The notes under the pieces were generated by a model. The model saw nothing but the letters and a program-made list of their open reading frames with translations, was not told where the DNA came from and did not search any database. Below are positions 35,551 to 44,789 of a DNA stretch of 64,000 nt, in pieces. Both the position numbers and the translations under genes were made by a program. How positions within the stretch are numbered: the first letter of the stretch is position 1; every line of letters starts with the position of its first letter. This DNA comes from Streptomyces cyaneofuscatus (GTDB lineage Bacteria > Actinomycetota > Actinomycetes > Streptomycetales > Streptomycetaceae), in NCBI RefSeq assembly GCF_000718135.1, contig NZ_JOEM01000013.1, positions 62,001 to 126,000 on the forward strand, given 5' to 3'.

Positions 35551-36645
35551 TCATCCATGTCCGGCCCCGTGTCCGGCCCCGTGTCCGGGACCGCCTCCGA
35601 ATCCGTTTCCGGGCCCGTTTCCTTGTCCGTTCGCGGGTGAGGCCGCGCGGGTCAGCCGGGCGCCCAGGCTCTCCAGGTACGCCACCAGCTGCGGCGGCCC
35701 CTGCACCGCGAACTCGCAGTCCACCAGCGCCAGCCGCAGCGCCACCCACTCCAACGAGTCCGTGGACGAGGACCGCAGTCGGCAGCCGTCCTCCCCGTCC
35801 GGCCCCGACCCGGGCTCCGGCTCCGGCACCCCGAGTGTCGGAGGCAGCCGGGCCGCCACGAACTCCGCCGGCGCCCGGAACCGCACATCGAGCCGGAGCT
35901 CAGGCTGCCTGCCCGCCATCGACCGGGCGAAGTAGCGCGCCGCATCCTCCGCCTCGCCGCCCTCCGCGCCCCCGCCACCCTCCACCGGGAGCGACCGGGG
36001 CGTGAACCGGGCGCCCGTGGCGAACGGCTCGGAGACCCGGTCCACCCGGAACGTCCGCCAGTCCGCCCGCAGCAGGTCGTACGCGACCAGGTACCACCGC
36101 CGCCCCGTGCTCACCAGCCGGTACGGCTCGACCTGCCGCTTCGTCTCCGTGCCGTCGCCGCTGCGGTACGAGAACCTCAGCGCCTCCTGCCCGGTGGCCG
36201 CCGAGGCCAGCGTCGTCAGGGTCTGCGGGTCGATGGTGGCCCCGTCGCCCCGGGTCAGCGGCACCGTGGCGTTCTGCAGCGCCGAGACCCGGTGCCGCAA
36301 CCGTGACGGCAGTACCTGCTCCAGCTTCGCCAGCGCCCGTACGGAGGCCTCGTCGACGCCCTCGATGGCATGCCCGGCGCCGGCCCGCAGCCCCACCGCG
36401 ATGGCGACCGCTTCCTCGTCGTCCAGCACCAGGGGCGGCATGGCGGCGCCCGCGACCAGGCGGTAGCCGCCGAGCGAACCGCGCGAGGCCTCGACGGGGT
36501 AGCCCAGTTCACGCAGCCGGTCGATGTCGCGGCGGACCGTGCGCGGGCTGACGCCGAGTCGTTCGGCCAGCTCCCCGCCGGGCCATTCGCGCGGGGTCTG
36601 GAGGAGCGACAGCAGTTTCAGCAGGCGTGCCGGGGTGTCGGTCAT
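35551..36645 (-). CDS. HTH-WYL transcriptional regulator
   Basis: A 364-residue regulator. The N-terminal DeoR-like winged helix is GGELAERLGVSPRTVRRDID with RLRELGYPVEASRG. The WYL domain follows, with YRLVSTGRRWYLVAYDLLR near residue 195 and a C-terminal WCX-like extension. WYL proteins bind nucleic acid or small ligands and regulate neighbouring genes. It is divergent from the MFS gene with only 62 bases between the starts, so it probably controls that pump. The end is an odd Gly/Asn/His tail (GNGPGNGFGGGPGHGAGHG) produced by 12-base repeats at 35563-35600. The ATG at 36645 gives a conventional start. Confidence 0.9.
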   Translation of the reverse strand: MTDTPARLLKLLSLLQTPREWPGGELAERLGVSPRTVRRDIDRLRELGYPVEASRGSLGGYRLVAGAAMPPLVLDDEEAVAIAVGLRAGAGHAIEGVDEASVRALAKLEQVLPSRLRHRVSALQNATVPLTRGDGATIDPQTLTTLASAATGQEALRFSYRSGDGTETKRQVEPYRLVSTGRRWYLVAYDLLRADWRTFRVDRVSEPFATGARFTPRSLPVEGGGGAEGGEAEDAARYFARSMAGRQPELRLDVRFRAPAEFVAARLPPTLGVPEPEPGSGPDGEDGCRLRSSSTDSLEWVALRLALVDCEFAVQGPPQLVAYLESLGARLTRAASPANGQGNGPGNGFGGGPGHGAGHGAGHG

Positions 36646-36707
36646 GGAATCCAGGATGCGCGCCCATCAGGTCATGATCAGTCCTAATGAAGGCTTAGCT
36701 TCTTCTC

Positions 36708-38255
36708 ATGTCTTCTTCCGCAGCGCTGCCGGACCCGGCACCGAACACCGCACCGAGCACCGCTCCGCCCCAGCCCGGCCCTGCCGACCGGCGCCGCTGG
36801 TTCGCCCTCGCCATCGTGATGACCGCGGCCTTCATGGACCTGGTCGACGTCACGATCGTCAACATCGCCATCCCGAGCATCAGGCAGGACATGGAGGCCT
36901 CCGTCTCCGCGATCCAGTGGATCACCGCCGGGTACGCGCTCGCGTTCGCGGCCGGGCTGATCACGGGCGGCCGGCTCGGCGACATCTACGGGCGCAAGCG
37001 GCTCTTCCTCCTCGGCATCGCCGGGTTCACGGTGGCCTCGGCCCTCTGCGGCCTCGCCCCCAGCCCCGACATACTCGTCGCCGCCCGCATCCTCCAGGGT
37101 GCGACGGCGGCCCTGATGGTGCCCCAGGTGCTCTCGATCGTGCACGCCACCTTCCCGGCGCACGAACGCGGCAAGGTCTTCGGCCTCTTCGGCGCGATCG
37201 TCGGCCTCGGCGCGGTCTCCGGCCCGCTGCTGGGCGCGCTGCTCACCGAGTGGGACCTCTTCGGCCTCGGATGGCGGCCGATCTTCCTGATCAACCTGCC
37301 CGTCGGCATCGCGGGCCTGATCCTCGGCGCCAAGTTCATCACCGAGTCCAAGGCGCCCAGGGCCATGCGGCTGGACCTGATGGGCGTCGGCCTGGTCACC
37401 CTCGCCATGCTGATGCTCATCTACCCGCTCACCCGGGGGCACGAGCTGGACTGGCCGCTCTGGGGCCACGTGTCGATGGTGGGCAGCCTGTTCGTCTTCG
37501 GGCTCCTCGTCCGGCACCAGCGGCAGAAGGCCATCATCGACGGCTCACCGCTGATCGAGCTGTCCCTGTTCCGGATCAAGAGCTTCGCCGCGGGCATCGC
37601 CGTGCAGCTCACCTTCGGCGTCGGCCTGGGCATCTTCTTCCTGGTCTGGACCCTGTACATGCAGATGGGCCTGGGCTGGAGCGTCCTGCGGGCCGGTACG
37701 ACGGGCGTCCCGTTCTCCGTCGCCGTCTCGGTGGCCGCCGGGATCTCCGTACAGAAGCTGGTGCCCCGCTTCGGCCGCAAGGTCCTCCAGGCGGGCGCGC
37801 TCCTGATGGTCGCCGGGCTGCTGACGTACGTCTGGGAGGCCGAGCACTACGGCCTCGCCATCACCTCCTGGCAGATGGCGGTTCCGCTGGTCGTCATGGG
37901 CGTCGGGATGGGCCTGATCGTGGCGCCGCTGACCGACGCGATCCTCTCCGAGGTCCCCAAGGAGCACGCGGGCTCGGCGTCCGGGCTGATCAACACCGTC
38001 CAGCAGATGGGCACCGCGCTCGGCCTGGGCCTGGTGTCCGTGGTCTTCTTCGGCGCGATCGGTGACCGGCTCGCCCCGCAGGAGCTCGGCCCGGCCTTCG
38101 TGAACGCCTTCCAGCAGTCGCTGTGGTGGGTGGCCGGAGTGCTCGTGGTGATCTTCCTGCTGATGTTCGCGCTGCCGGCCCGGCCGAAGGCGCATGTGGA
38201 GGGCGAAGCGGCCGGAGACGGCCCGCTCGCCAAGGAGCCGGCGCTGAAGGGCTGA
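36708..38255 (+). CDS. MFS multidrug exporter, DHA2 (EmrB/QacA) family
   Basis: A 515-residue 14-helix transporter. Motifs are MTAAFMDLVDVTIVNIAIPS in helix 1, GGRLGDIYGRKRLF in loop 2-3 and GAVSGPLLGALLTEW in helix 5 (motif C, drug:H+ antiport). The N-terminal 25 residues are Pro-rich and cytoplasmic. It is divergent from the WYL regulator over a 62-base gap and should be its target. It is a second DHA2 pump, distinct from the one at 29651. Confidence 0.92.
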   Translation: MSSSAALPDPAPNTAPSTAPPQPGPADRRRWFALAIVMTAAFMDLVDVTIVNIAIPSIRQDMEASVSAIQWITAGYALAFAAGLITGGRLGDIYGRKRLFLLGIAGFTVASALCGLAPSPDILVAARILQGATAALMVPQVLSIVHATFPAHERGKVFGLFGAIVGLGAVSGPLLGALLTEWDLFGLGWRPIFLINLPVGIAGLILGAKFITESKAPRAMRLDLMGVGLVTLAMLMLIYPLTRGHELDWPLWGHVSMVGSLFVFGLLVRHQRQKAIIDGSPLIELSLFRIKSFAAGIAVQLTFGVGLGIFFLVWTLYMQMGLGWSVLRAGTTGVPFSVAVSVAAGISVQKLVPRFGRKVLQAGALLMVAGLLTYVWEAEHYGLAITSWQMAVPLVVMGVGMGLIVAPLTDAILSEVPKEHAGSASGLINTVQQMGTALGLGLVSVVFFGAIGDRLAPQELGPAFVNAFQQSLWWVAGVLVVIFLLMFALPARPKAHVEGEAAGDGPLAKEPALKG

Positions 38256-38303
38256 GCGGGCGGGGCGGCGGCCGGGGGCTCCCGGGCGGCGGGGCCCGGC
38301 CGC

Positions 38304-38341
38304 CCGGGATGCTGAGCCCGGGCCCCGGGATGCTGAGCCCG
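38304..38341 (+). repeat. Two 17-bp direct repeats between converging genes
   Basis: CCGGGATGCTGAGCCCG occurs at 38304-38320 and again at 38325-38341, a 21-base period, in the 114-base gap between the MFS stop and the DUF6227 stop. Each copy contains an inverted CGGG/CCCG, so the pair can fold as two tandem hairpins and may terminate both genes. Confidence 0.7.
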
Positions 38342-38369
38342 AGCCTCCGCCCGGGAGCCCCGCCCGGGC

Positions 38370-39116
38370 TCAGCAGATCCTCGTACGGCTCTCCATCGCC
38401 GCCCGGGCGGTGTGCTCGTCCTCGTAGACCTCGCACATGTGGCGGCCGTCGGGGGTCGCCGTGTGCTCGACCTCCCACAGGCTCGTCTCGCTGCCGTCCA
38501 GCAGCAGGAAGGCGTGCTCGTAGAGCGTGAACCCGGCCTCCTGTCCGTCCACCTGGCACTGGCGCCCGAAGATCTGGGTGATGTGGTGGGCAAAGGCGGA
38601 CCGGAGCAGCCGTGCCTTCTCCTCGTCCGGGCGGTCGCCGTTCTCCGCGCGGCGCAGGACCCGGCGGGCGTGGTCGGCCGAATTGTCGGGCGCGTACGTC
38701 CGGGGGGCCGGGGCCGGGGGAGCGGACATCAGGACCGTCAGGATCTCCAGGTCCCCCCGGCTGCCCTCGTCGCCGAAGGCGGGGGTGTCCGAGAAGCTCC
38801 CGGCGAGCCGGGCCGCGGCGATATGGGCGTCGCCCTCGTCGGCGTACAGCTCGTGGCGGCGGGGGACCTGCTCGTCCCGGCCGCCGCCGTGCACCAGCTC
38901 CCAGAGGGTCACGTCGGAACCGTCGGTGAGGAGGTAGGTGTGGCGGTAGGTCTCCCGGTGCAGGACGGGGCTGTGGTGCGACGAGTGCAGTGAACTGCTG
39001 TGGGCCAGCGCCGAACCGAGCAGGTCGACCGTGCTGTCGGGGAGGTCGAAAGAGTTGAGGGCGCGTCGCAGGAGTCGGTCGAGGTGCTGCTCGGTTGTCT
39101 CGTACGGATCGCTCAA
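38370..39116 (-). CDS. DUF6227 family protein with an internal duplication
   Basis: A 248-residue conserved streptomycete protein of unknown function. Two copies of one unit are evident: residues 11-104 (RLLRRALNSF, LLGSALAHSS, YLLTDGSDVTLWELVHG, RRHELYADEGDAHIAAARL) and 150-242 (RRVLRRAENG, LLRSAFAHHI, FLLLDGSETSLWEVEHT, RHMCEVYEDEHTARAAM). A Pro-rich linker joins them. The repeated D-G-S-x-x-(S/T)-L-W-E core suggests an intramolecular dimer. The start is TTG 39116, with GGAG eight bases upstream; no ATG/GTG gives a sensible protein. There is no signal peptide or membrane segment. Confidence 0.78.
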   Translation of the reverse strand: MSDPYETTEQHLDRLLRRALNSFDLPDSTVDLLGSALAHSSSLHSSHHSPVLHRETYRHTYLLTDGSDVTLWELVHGGGRDEQVPRRHELYADEGDAHIAAARLAGSFSDTPAFGDEGSRGDLEILTVLMSAPPAPAPRTYAPDNSADHARRVLRRAENGDRPDEEKARLLRSAFAHHITQIFGRQCQVDGQEAGFTLYEHAFLLLDGSETSLWEVEHTATPDGRHMCEVYEDEHTARAAMESRTRIC

Positions 39117-39336
39117 GGTGTTGTCTCCAGGCCGTCGCCGCGTGTTACTTGGTGCGTGCTTAACGTAGTCCCTGGGTCTGACATCGTGACCGGGGTTCGT
39201 AAAAACGTAAGGCGCCTGAGATAAGTTCCCCGTCTGTTCCCGGCGCATTTCGGGCGGTTGGGGGTGAACTCCCTTGGCCAGGTTGCGAGTCGGGCGCCCG
39301 CGCGCCCCTTCGCCCGTGCCGCGCGCCCCCGGCGGT

Positions 39337-40491
39337 CTACGCCTCGGGCCGACCGTCCGGCCCCTCCCCGTACAGGTCGGCGTGGGCGAGGAACGTGCCA
39401 CCGGATCCCTGGATGCTCCGGGCCGCGCGCACGGCCTTCACGATCGCGCGGGCCAGCACGTCGGCGCCCGCGGCGAGGATCTCGTTGACCGCGACGGGGT
39501 TCTCCGACTCCACCCGCACCCGCCCCGTGGCCAGCGCGAACACCGTGTCCCCGTCGGTCAGCAGATGGACCGGGCGCACCGCGCGGGCCATGCCGTCGTG
39601 TGCGGTGCCCGCCAGCTTCTGCGCCTGGGCCCGCACGAGGTCCGCGTCCGTCGCGACGACCGCGATCGTGGTGTTGAACGGCGGGGCCCCGCCCCCGGCC
39701 GCCTCCGCCGCCTCCCGCTCCCGCGCCAGCCGCCGTACCGCCGCCGCATGCGTGGCGGGCGCCGGGTACGCGGGCGGCTCCCCGGCCCCGTACTCCCCGA
39801 ACAGCACCCCGGTACGGGGGTCGAGCACCGAACCCGCCGCGTTCACCGCGACCAGGGCGGCGACGGTGACCCCGGAGGCGAGCCGCACGCTCGCCGTGCC
39901 GATGCCGCCCTTGAGCTGCCCGGCCACCGCGCCCGTACCCGCGCCCACGTTCCCCTCGGCGACCGGAGCCCCCGGTTCGGAAGCGGCCGCCGCCTCCACC
40001 GCGGCCCGTCCGGTCGACGCGTCGGGGCGGGCCCGCCAGTCGCCGCCCCGGCCGAGGTCGAAGAGGGCCGCCGCCGGAACGACCGGCACCACCTGGCCGG
40101 GCTCCGCGCCGACCCGGACGCCCCGGCCCTGCTCCTCCAGCCAGGCCACCACCCCGGACGCGGCGTCGAGCCCGTACGCACTGCCGCCCGTGAGGACGAT
40201 CGCGTCGACCCGCTGCACCAGGTTGCGCGGGTCCAGCGCGTCCGTCTCCCGGGTCCCCGGCCCGCCACCCCGCACGTCCACGGCGGCCACCGCCCCGCCC
40301 TCCGGCGCCAGCACCACGGTCGTCCCGCTCAACGCCCCCGCCCCGCCCACCTGCGCATGCCCCACCCGCACGCCGGCCACATCGGTCAGCGCGTCCAGCA
40401 ACGGACCACCCTCCAGTGACGGTCCATCCTCCGTCGACGGCGATGGCGACGGGGCGTCGGGCAGCGGCGGGTGCGGGTCCTCGGCGGTCAT
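39337..40491 (-). CDS. P1 family peptidase (DmpA / S58, self-processing aminopeptidase-like)
   Basis: A 384-residue member of the DmpA/BapA family of N-terminal-nucleophile hydrolases that cleave D-amino acid or beta-peptide amides. Visible features are LTDVAGVRVGHAQV near the start, DAIVLTGGSAYGLDAASGVV, AEGNVGAGTGAVAGQLKGG, and the processing region PPFNTTIAVVATDADL where the nucleophile (Thr) would be freed by autocleavage. The first 32 residues are Pro/Ser-rich. ATG 40491 has GAGGAG six bases upstream. It is divergent from the redox operon at 40660 across about 170 bases. Confidence 0.88.
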   Translation of the reverse strand: MTAEDPHPPLPDAPSPSPSTEDGPSLEGGPLLDALTDVAGVRVGHAQVGGAGALSGTTVVLAPEGGAVAAVDVRGGGPGTRETDALDPRNLVQRVDAIVLTGGSAYGLDAASGVVAWLEEQGRGVRVGAEPGQVVPVVPAAALFDLGRGGDWRARPDASTGRAAVEAAAASEPGAPVAEGNVGAGTGAVAGQLKGGIGTASVRLASGVTVAALVAVNAAGSVLDPRTGVLFGEYGAGEPPAYPAPATHAAAVRRLAREREAAEAAGGGAPPFNTTIAVVATDADLVRAQAQKLAGTAHDGMARAVRPVHLLTDGDTVFALATGRVRVESENPVAVNEILAAGADVLARAIVKAVRAARSIQGSGGTFLAHADLYGEGPDGRPEA

Positions 40492-40659
40492 CGGGCACTC
40501 CTCGGGTCGGCGCCCACGGCCGGGCGCGGGCTCGTCCACGTACGCTCCGAACGTACCGGCGACTGCCAGCCCCGTCCCCTGCGCCTGTCCGGGCGACCCG
40601 CTCACCCCCTTACCTCCCAAAACGGGTCCAATTGCCGTAAACGGTCCTACGGTGGCCGA

Positions 40660-41856
40660 GTGACCGAGCCGCCAGAAGACCCCGCAGCCCCCGCCGCAGC
40701 CGAGCCCCGTCCCCCCAGTGGTCCCGCGGGCGCTCTCGCCGACGGTTCCGGTTCCGGGGGCGAGGTCCCCGGCGGTTCCGGGGGCGCGACCCACGGCGAC
40801 TCCGCCGACGCGTCCCCCGCCGCCACCGGCCCCCGCTCCGTCACCGCCCGGGCGACCCTGGCCGGAGTGGTGGTCTCCGCTCTGCTGATCCTCGCGATCG
40901 TGCTCGGCAGCCGTATGCTGCGCAACTTCGACTCGGCGCTCCTTCCCTACGCCGTGGCCACGGTCTTCCTCGCCTTCGGTGTCGCCTACCGCTACACGGT
41001 CTGGCTCTCCGCCCCCGGCGCCCGACGCCTCTTCAGACAGGGCTGGCGCAGCCTCTTCTCGTACGAGAACTTCCGTCAGGCCCCCACCGCCCTGCCGAAG
41101 ATGATCGCCACCTACCTCGGCTTCCAGAAGTTCCTCGGCGCCCGGTCCCACGCCCGCTGGGCAGCTCACCAGCTGATCTTCTGGGGCTGCATCCTCGCCG
41201 CCCTGATCACCTTCCCGCTCACCTGGGGCTGGTTCACCTTCACCTCCGGCAGCGGCTCAGGACCCGGCTACGAGATGCGGATCTGGGGCATCAAGATCCT
41301 CGGCTTCGACTCGCTCTCCGTCCTCGGCTGGCTGATGTTCCACGGCCTCGACATCGCCGCCGTCCTCGTCATCCCCGGCGCCTCCTACTTCCTGTGGCGC
41401 CGGATGAAGGACCGCGGCGCCTCGACCGGCCAGCGCTTCGCCTACGACCTGGTGCCGCTGATCGCGCTGATCGTCATCTCCGTGACCGGGCTGCTGCTCA
41501 CCTTCTCCTCGATCTTCCTGCACGGCGGCGGCTACCAGTTCCTGGCGATCCTCCACATGGTCTCGGTGGTCTTCACTCTCATCTACATCCCGTTCGGCAA
41601 GTTCTTCCACATCGTCCAGCGCCCGGCCGCGGTCGGCATGCAGCTGTTCAAGTACACCGGCCGCCAGGACGACCAGGTCTTCGCCTGCCGCCGCTGCGAG
41701 GAACCCATCGACACCGGCCCGTACGTCGAGAACCTGCGCGGCACCATGCGCGACCTCCGGCTCGACTTCGACGCCTGGGCCGAGTACTGCCCGCGCTGCA
41801 AGCGGGTGCTGCGCGGCAGCGCCTACCTCTCCCATGTGAAGAAGGGCTTCAAGTGA
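40660..41856 (+). CDS. Cytochrome-b-like membrane subunit of a predicted molybdoenzyme complex
   Basis: A 398-residue membrane protein. After a 60-residue Pro/Gly/Ser-rich leader come about five helices (TLAGVVVSALLILAIVLGSR first), with histidines placed within or beside helices (AAHQLIFWGC, LMFHGLDIAAV, ILHMVSVVF, FFHIVQRP) as in NarI-type dihaem b subunits. The C-terminal tail has two CxxC pairs, FACRRCEE and YCPRCKRV, a zinc ribbon or extra cluster. It is first in an operon and its stop overlaps the next start (GTGA). It should connect quinol to the soluble redox subunits. Annotation as an MFS transporter would be wrong. GTG 40660 has weak GGTGG pairing. Confidence 0.72.
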   Translation: MTEPPEDPAAPAAAEPRPPSGPAGALADGSGSGGEVPGGSGGATHGDSADASPAATGPRSVTARATLAGVVVSALLILAIVLGSRMLRNFDSALLPYAVATVFLAFGVAYRYTVWLSAPGARRLFRQGWRSLFSYENFRQAPTALPKMIATYLGFQKFLGARSHARWAAHQLIFWGCILAALITFPLTWGWFTFTSGSGSGPGYEMRIWGIKILGFDSLSVLGWLMFHGLDIAAVLVIPGASYFLWRRMKDRGASTGQRFAYDLVPLIALIVISVTGLLLTFSSIFLHGGGYQFLAILHMVSVVFTLIYIPFGKFFHIVQRPAAVGMQLFKYTGRQDDQVFACRRCEEPIDTGPYVENLRGTMRDLRLDFDAWAEYCPRCKRVLRGSAYLSHVKKGFK

Positions 41857-44180
41857 CCGCGGAACCGCGAGCCACCGCCGACCGCCGCACCTTCATCCCG
41901 CTCGACCCCTCCCTCGCCCCGCCCGGCACCCGCGCCTTCCGCGACGCGGGCGGTATCCCGGCCGACCAGTGGCACGCCGACCAGAACGGCGAGACGCTCG
42001 TGCCCACCCACTGCTGCTTCTGCGGCGTCCAGTGCGGGATGTATCTGCGCGTGGACCGCGGCGGCAAGGTCTTCGGCGTCGAACCCCGCAACCACGACAT
42101 CAACCGGATGCGGCTCTGCCCCAAGGGCATCAACGCCTACCAGCAGGTCAACCACCCCGACCGGCTCACCGCCCCGCTGATGCGCCGCTCCCGCGACGAG
42201 GAGTTCCGGGAGGTCTCCTGGGAGGAGGCGCTCGACTTCACCGTCGCCGAGGTCAAGCGCATCCAGCAGACGTACGGCAACGACGCCTTCGGGCTGCTCG
42301 GCGGCGCCAGCCTCTTCTCCGAGAAGACGTATCTGGTGGGCAAGTTCGCCCGGGTCGCCCTCAAGTCCCGGCACGTCGACTACAACGGCCGCCTCTGCAT
42401 GGTCAGCGCGGCGGGCGCCAACAAGCTCGCCTTCGGCATCGACCGGGCCGGCAACCCCTTCTCCGACATCCTCCTCACCGACTGCCTGCTCATCGCAGGG
42501 TCCAACGTCGGCGAGTGCTTCCCCGTGATGACCCAGTACGTCTGGGGAGCCCGGGACCGCGGGGCGAGCCTCATCGTCATCGACCCGCGCGAGACCGCCA
42601 TCGCCCGGACCGCCGACATCCACGTCGCCCTCAAGCCCGGCACCGACTCGGCCTTCTTCACCTCCGTACTGAACGTCGTCATCGCCGAAGGGCTCACCGA
42701 CGAGAACTTCCTCGCCGCCCACGCCACCGGCTGGGAGGAGGTCAAGGCCAAGGCGGCCGAGTACCCGCCGTCCCGCGCCGCCAAGATCTGCGGTGTCCCC
42801 GCCGAACAGATCGTCCAGGTCGCCCGCACCTTCGCCCGCGCGCCGAAGGCCATGGCCTGGCACGCCCGGGGCATCGAACACCACTCGCAGGGCGTCGAGA
42901 ACTGCCTCTCCGTGATCAGCCTCTGCGCCGCCACCGGCCACATCGGCAAGCCCGGCGCCGGATACGGCACCCTCACCGGCCAGGGCAACGGGCAGGGCGG
43001 CCGCGAGCACGGCCAGAAGTCCGACCTCCTCCCGGGCGGCCGCTCCATCACCAACCCCGAGCACCGCCGTCAGATCTGCGAGATCTGGGGCATCGAGGAG
43101 TCCGAACTCCCGCCCGCCGGGACCTCCATGATGGAGATGGTCTGGCAGATGCAGCGCCGCGAGATCCGTGGCCTGATCGGCATCTGCAACAACCCCTTCG
43201 TCTCCCTCCCCAACTACCAAGTGGTCAAGGAGGGGTACGACGCCACCGAGTTCCACGCCCAGTTCGACTTCTTCCTCTCCGAGACCGCCGCCAACGCGCA
43301 TGTCGTCTTCCCCGTCACCACCTGGGCCGAGGACGAAGGGGTGATGGCCAACGCCGAGGCTCGCGTGGTCAAGCACAACAAGGCCCAGGACCCGCCCCCC
43401 GGCGTCCGCACCGACACCTGGGTGATGTGCGAACTCGCCCGCCGCCTCGGCGCCGGGGACAAGTTCGACTTCCCCGACTCCCGGTCGGTCTTCGAGGAAC
43501 TGCGCACCGCCTCCGCCGGCACCGTCAACGACTACTACGGCATCACCTACGAACGGCTGGAGGAGACCGGCGGCATCGCCTGGCCCTGCCCCACCACCGA
43601 CCACCCCGGGACCCCGCGCCTCTTCGAGGACGGGAGGACCTATCATCCCGACGGCAGGATCCACCTCCAGGTCGTCGAGTGGCACCCGCCGATGGACCCG
43701 TACGACGACGAGCACCCCATGTCGCTCACCACCGGCCGGACCGTGGCCCACTTCCTCTCCGGCAACCAGACCCGCAGGCTCGGCGCCCTCGTCGAACAGA
43801 CCCCGCGCCCCTGGGCCGAGATCCACCCCTCCCACGGCTTCCGCAACGGCGAGCCCGTACGGGTCGTGACCCGGCGTGGCAGCGAGGTCTTCCCCGCCCT
43901 GGTCACCGAGGCGATCCGCCCCGACACCGTCTTCATCCCCTACCACTGGCCCGTCCCCACCGCGGCCAACGCCCTCACCATCGACGCCCTCGACCCGCGC
44001 TCCAAGATCCCCGAGTACAAGGTCTGCGCCTGCCGCATCGAGCACGCCGACCGGATCGACGAGGTCCCCGCACCCCCGGTCGCTCCCGGTCATGTCGCCT
44101 ACCCGGAGACTCAGGTCTCCCGTACCGACCCGCTGCCTCCCACGTCCCCCCAGGGCCGTGGCACCTCGGAGAGGAGCTGA
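41853..44180 (+). CDS. Molybdopterin oxidoreductase catalytic subunit (Nap/Nas-like)
   Basis: A 775-residue Mo-bisMGD enzyme. The N-terminal [4Fe-4S] site is C54 (or C55), C57, C61 and C89 in THCCFCGVQCGM and RLCPKGINAYQ, spacing C-x2-C-x3-C-x27-C. C182, in NGRLCMVSAAGANK, aligns with the cysteine Mo ligand of Nap/Nas-type enzymes, not with the Ser or Sec of other groups. MGD-binding segments include LLIAGSNVGECFP and TGQGNGQGGREHGQKSDLLPG; the C-terminal barrel starts near 620 (MSLTTGRTVAHF). There is no Tat signal, so it is cytoplasmic. The substrate (nitrate, formate or other) is not decided. It is translationally coupled to its neighbours. Confidence 0.88.
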   Translation: MTAEPRATADRRTFIPLDPSLAPPGTRAFRDAGGIPADQWHADQNGETLVPTHCCFCGVQCGMYLRVDRGGKVFGVEPRNHDINRMRLCPKGINAYQQVNHPDRLTAPLMRRSRDEEFREVSWEEALDFTVAEVKRIQQTYGNDAFGLLGGASLFSEKTYLVGKFARVALKSRHVDYNGRLCMVSAAGANKLAFGIDRAGNPFSDILLTDCLLIAGSNVGECFPVMTQYVWGARDRGASLIVIDPRETAIARTADIHVALKPGTDSAFFTSVLNVVIAEGLTDENFLAAHATGWEEVKAKAAEYPPSRAAKICGVPAEQIVQVARTFARAPKAMAWHARGIEHHSQGVENCLSVISLCAATGHIGKPGAGYGTLTGQGNGQGGREHGQKSDLLPGGRSITNPEHRRQICEIWGIEESELPPAGTSMMEMVWQMQRREIRGLIGICNNPFVSLPNYQVVKEGYDATEFHAQFDFFLSETAANAHVVFPVTTWAEDEGVMANAEARVVKHNKAQDPPPGVRTDTWVMCELARRLGAGDKFDFPDSRSVFEELRTASAGTVNDYYGITYERLEETGGIAWPCPTTDHPGTPRLFEDGRTYHPDGRIHLQVVEWHPPMDPYDDEHPMSLTTGRTVAHFLSGNQTRRLGALVEQTPRPWAEIHPSHGFRNGEPVRVVTRRGSEVFPALVTEAIRPDTVFIPYHWPVPTAANALTIDALDPRSKIPEYKVCACRIEHADRIDEVPAPPVAPGHVAYPETQVSRTDPLPPTSPQGRGTSERS

Positions 44181-44186
44181 GTCCCC

Positions 44187-44789
44187 ATGATGGGCCGCAC
44201 GATCTTCATCGACCCGGGGCGCTGCATCGGCTGCCAGGCCTGTGTCTCCGCCTGCCGCGAATGCGACTCGCACCGCGGCAAATCGATGATCCATCTCGAC
44301 TACACCGACGAGGGCCACTCCGTCGCCTCCCTTCCCACCGTCTGCATGCACTGCGAGGACCCGGTCGCCCCCTGCGCCGAGGTCTGCCCCGCCGACGCGA
44401 TCCTGGTGACCGCCGACGGGGTGGTGCAGCAGGCCGACACCACCCGCTGCATCGGCTGCGCCAACTGCGTCAACGCCTGCCCCTTCGGCGTCCCGAAGAT
44501 CGACCTCGGGGCGAAGCTCCAGCTGAAGTGCAACCTCTGCTACGACCGCACCGCGTACGGCCTCGCCCCCATGTGCGCCACCGTCTGCCCGACCGGGGCG
44601 CTCTTCTACGGGACTGTCGAGGAGCTTCAGGCCGAGCGCCCCGGCGTCCAGGTCGCCGACACCTTCGTCTTCGACGAGACCGAGGTCCGTACCGGCGTGG
44701 CCATGGTCGTCCCCGCCGAGAAGGTGCAGTGGCCGGTTCCCGGCGGGCTGCCCGTCGTCGAGATCAACGGGAAGGACGTCCGCCGATGA
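44187..44789 (+). CDS. Four-cluster ferredoxin-like electron-transfer subunit
   Basis: A 200-residue protein of the DmsB/NrfC/HycB type, with sixteen cysteines for four [4Fe-4S] clusters: RCIGCQACVSACREC, CMHCEDPVAPCAEVCP, RCIGCANCVNACPF and CNLCYDRTAYG with MCATVCPTG. It should carry electrons between the molybdoenzyme and the membrane subunit. There is no signal sequence. It starts 6 bases after the molybdoenzyme stop and its stop overlaps the Rieske start (ATGA). Confidence 0.93.
   Translation: MMGRTIFIDPGRCIGCQACVSACRECDSHRGKSMIHLDYTDEGHSVASLPTVCMHCEDPVAPCAEVCPADAILVTADGVVQQADTTRCIGCANCVNACPFGVPKIDLGAKLQLKCNLCYDRTAYGLAPMCATVCPTGALFYGTVEELQAERPGVQVADTFVFDETEVRTGVAMVVPAEKVQWPVPGGLPVVEINGKDVRR

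Noticed and set aside
41823..44351. 842-codon minus-strand frame opposite the molybdoenzyme
   Set aside because: It is antisense to a gene with complete catalytic motifs and operon overlaps.
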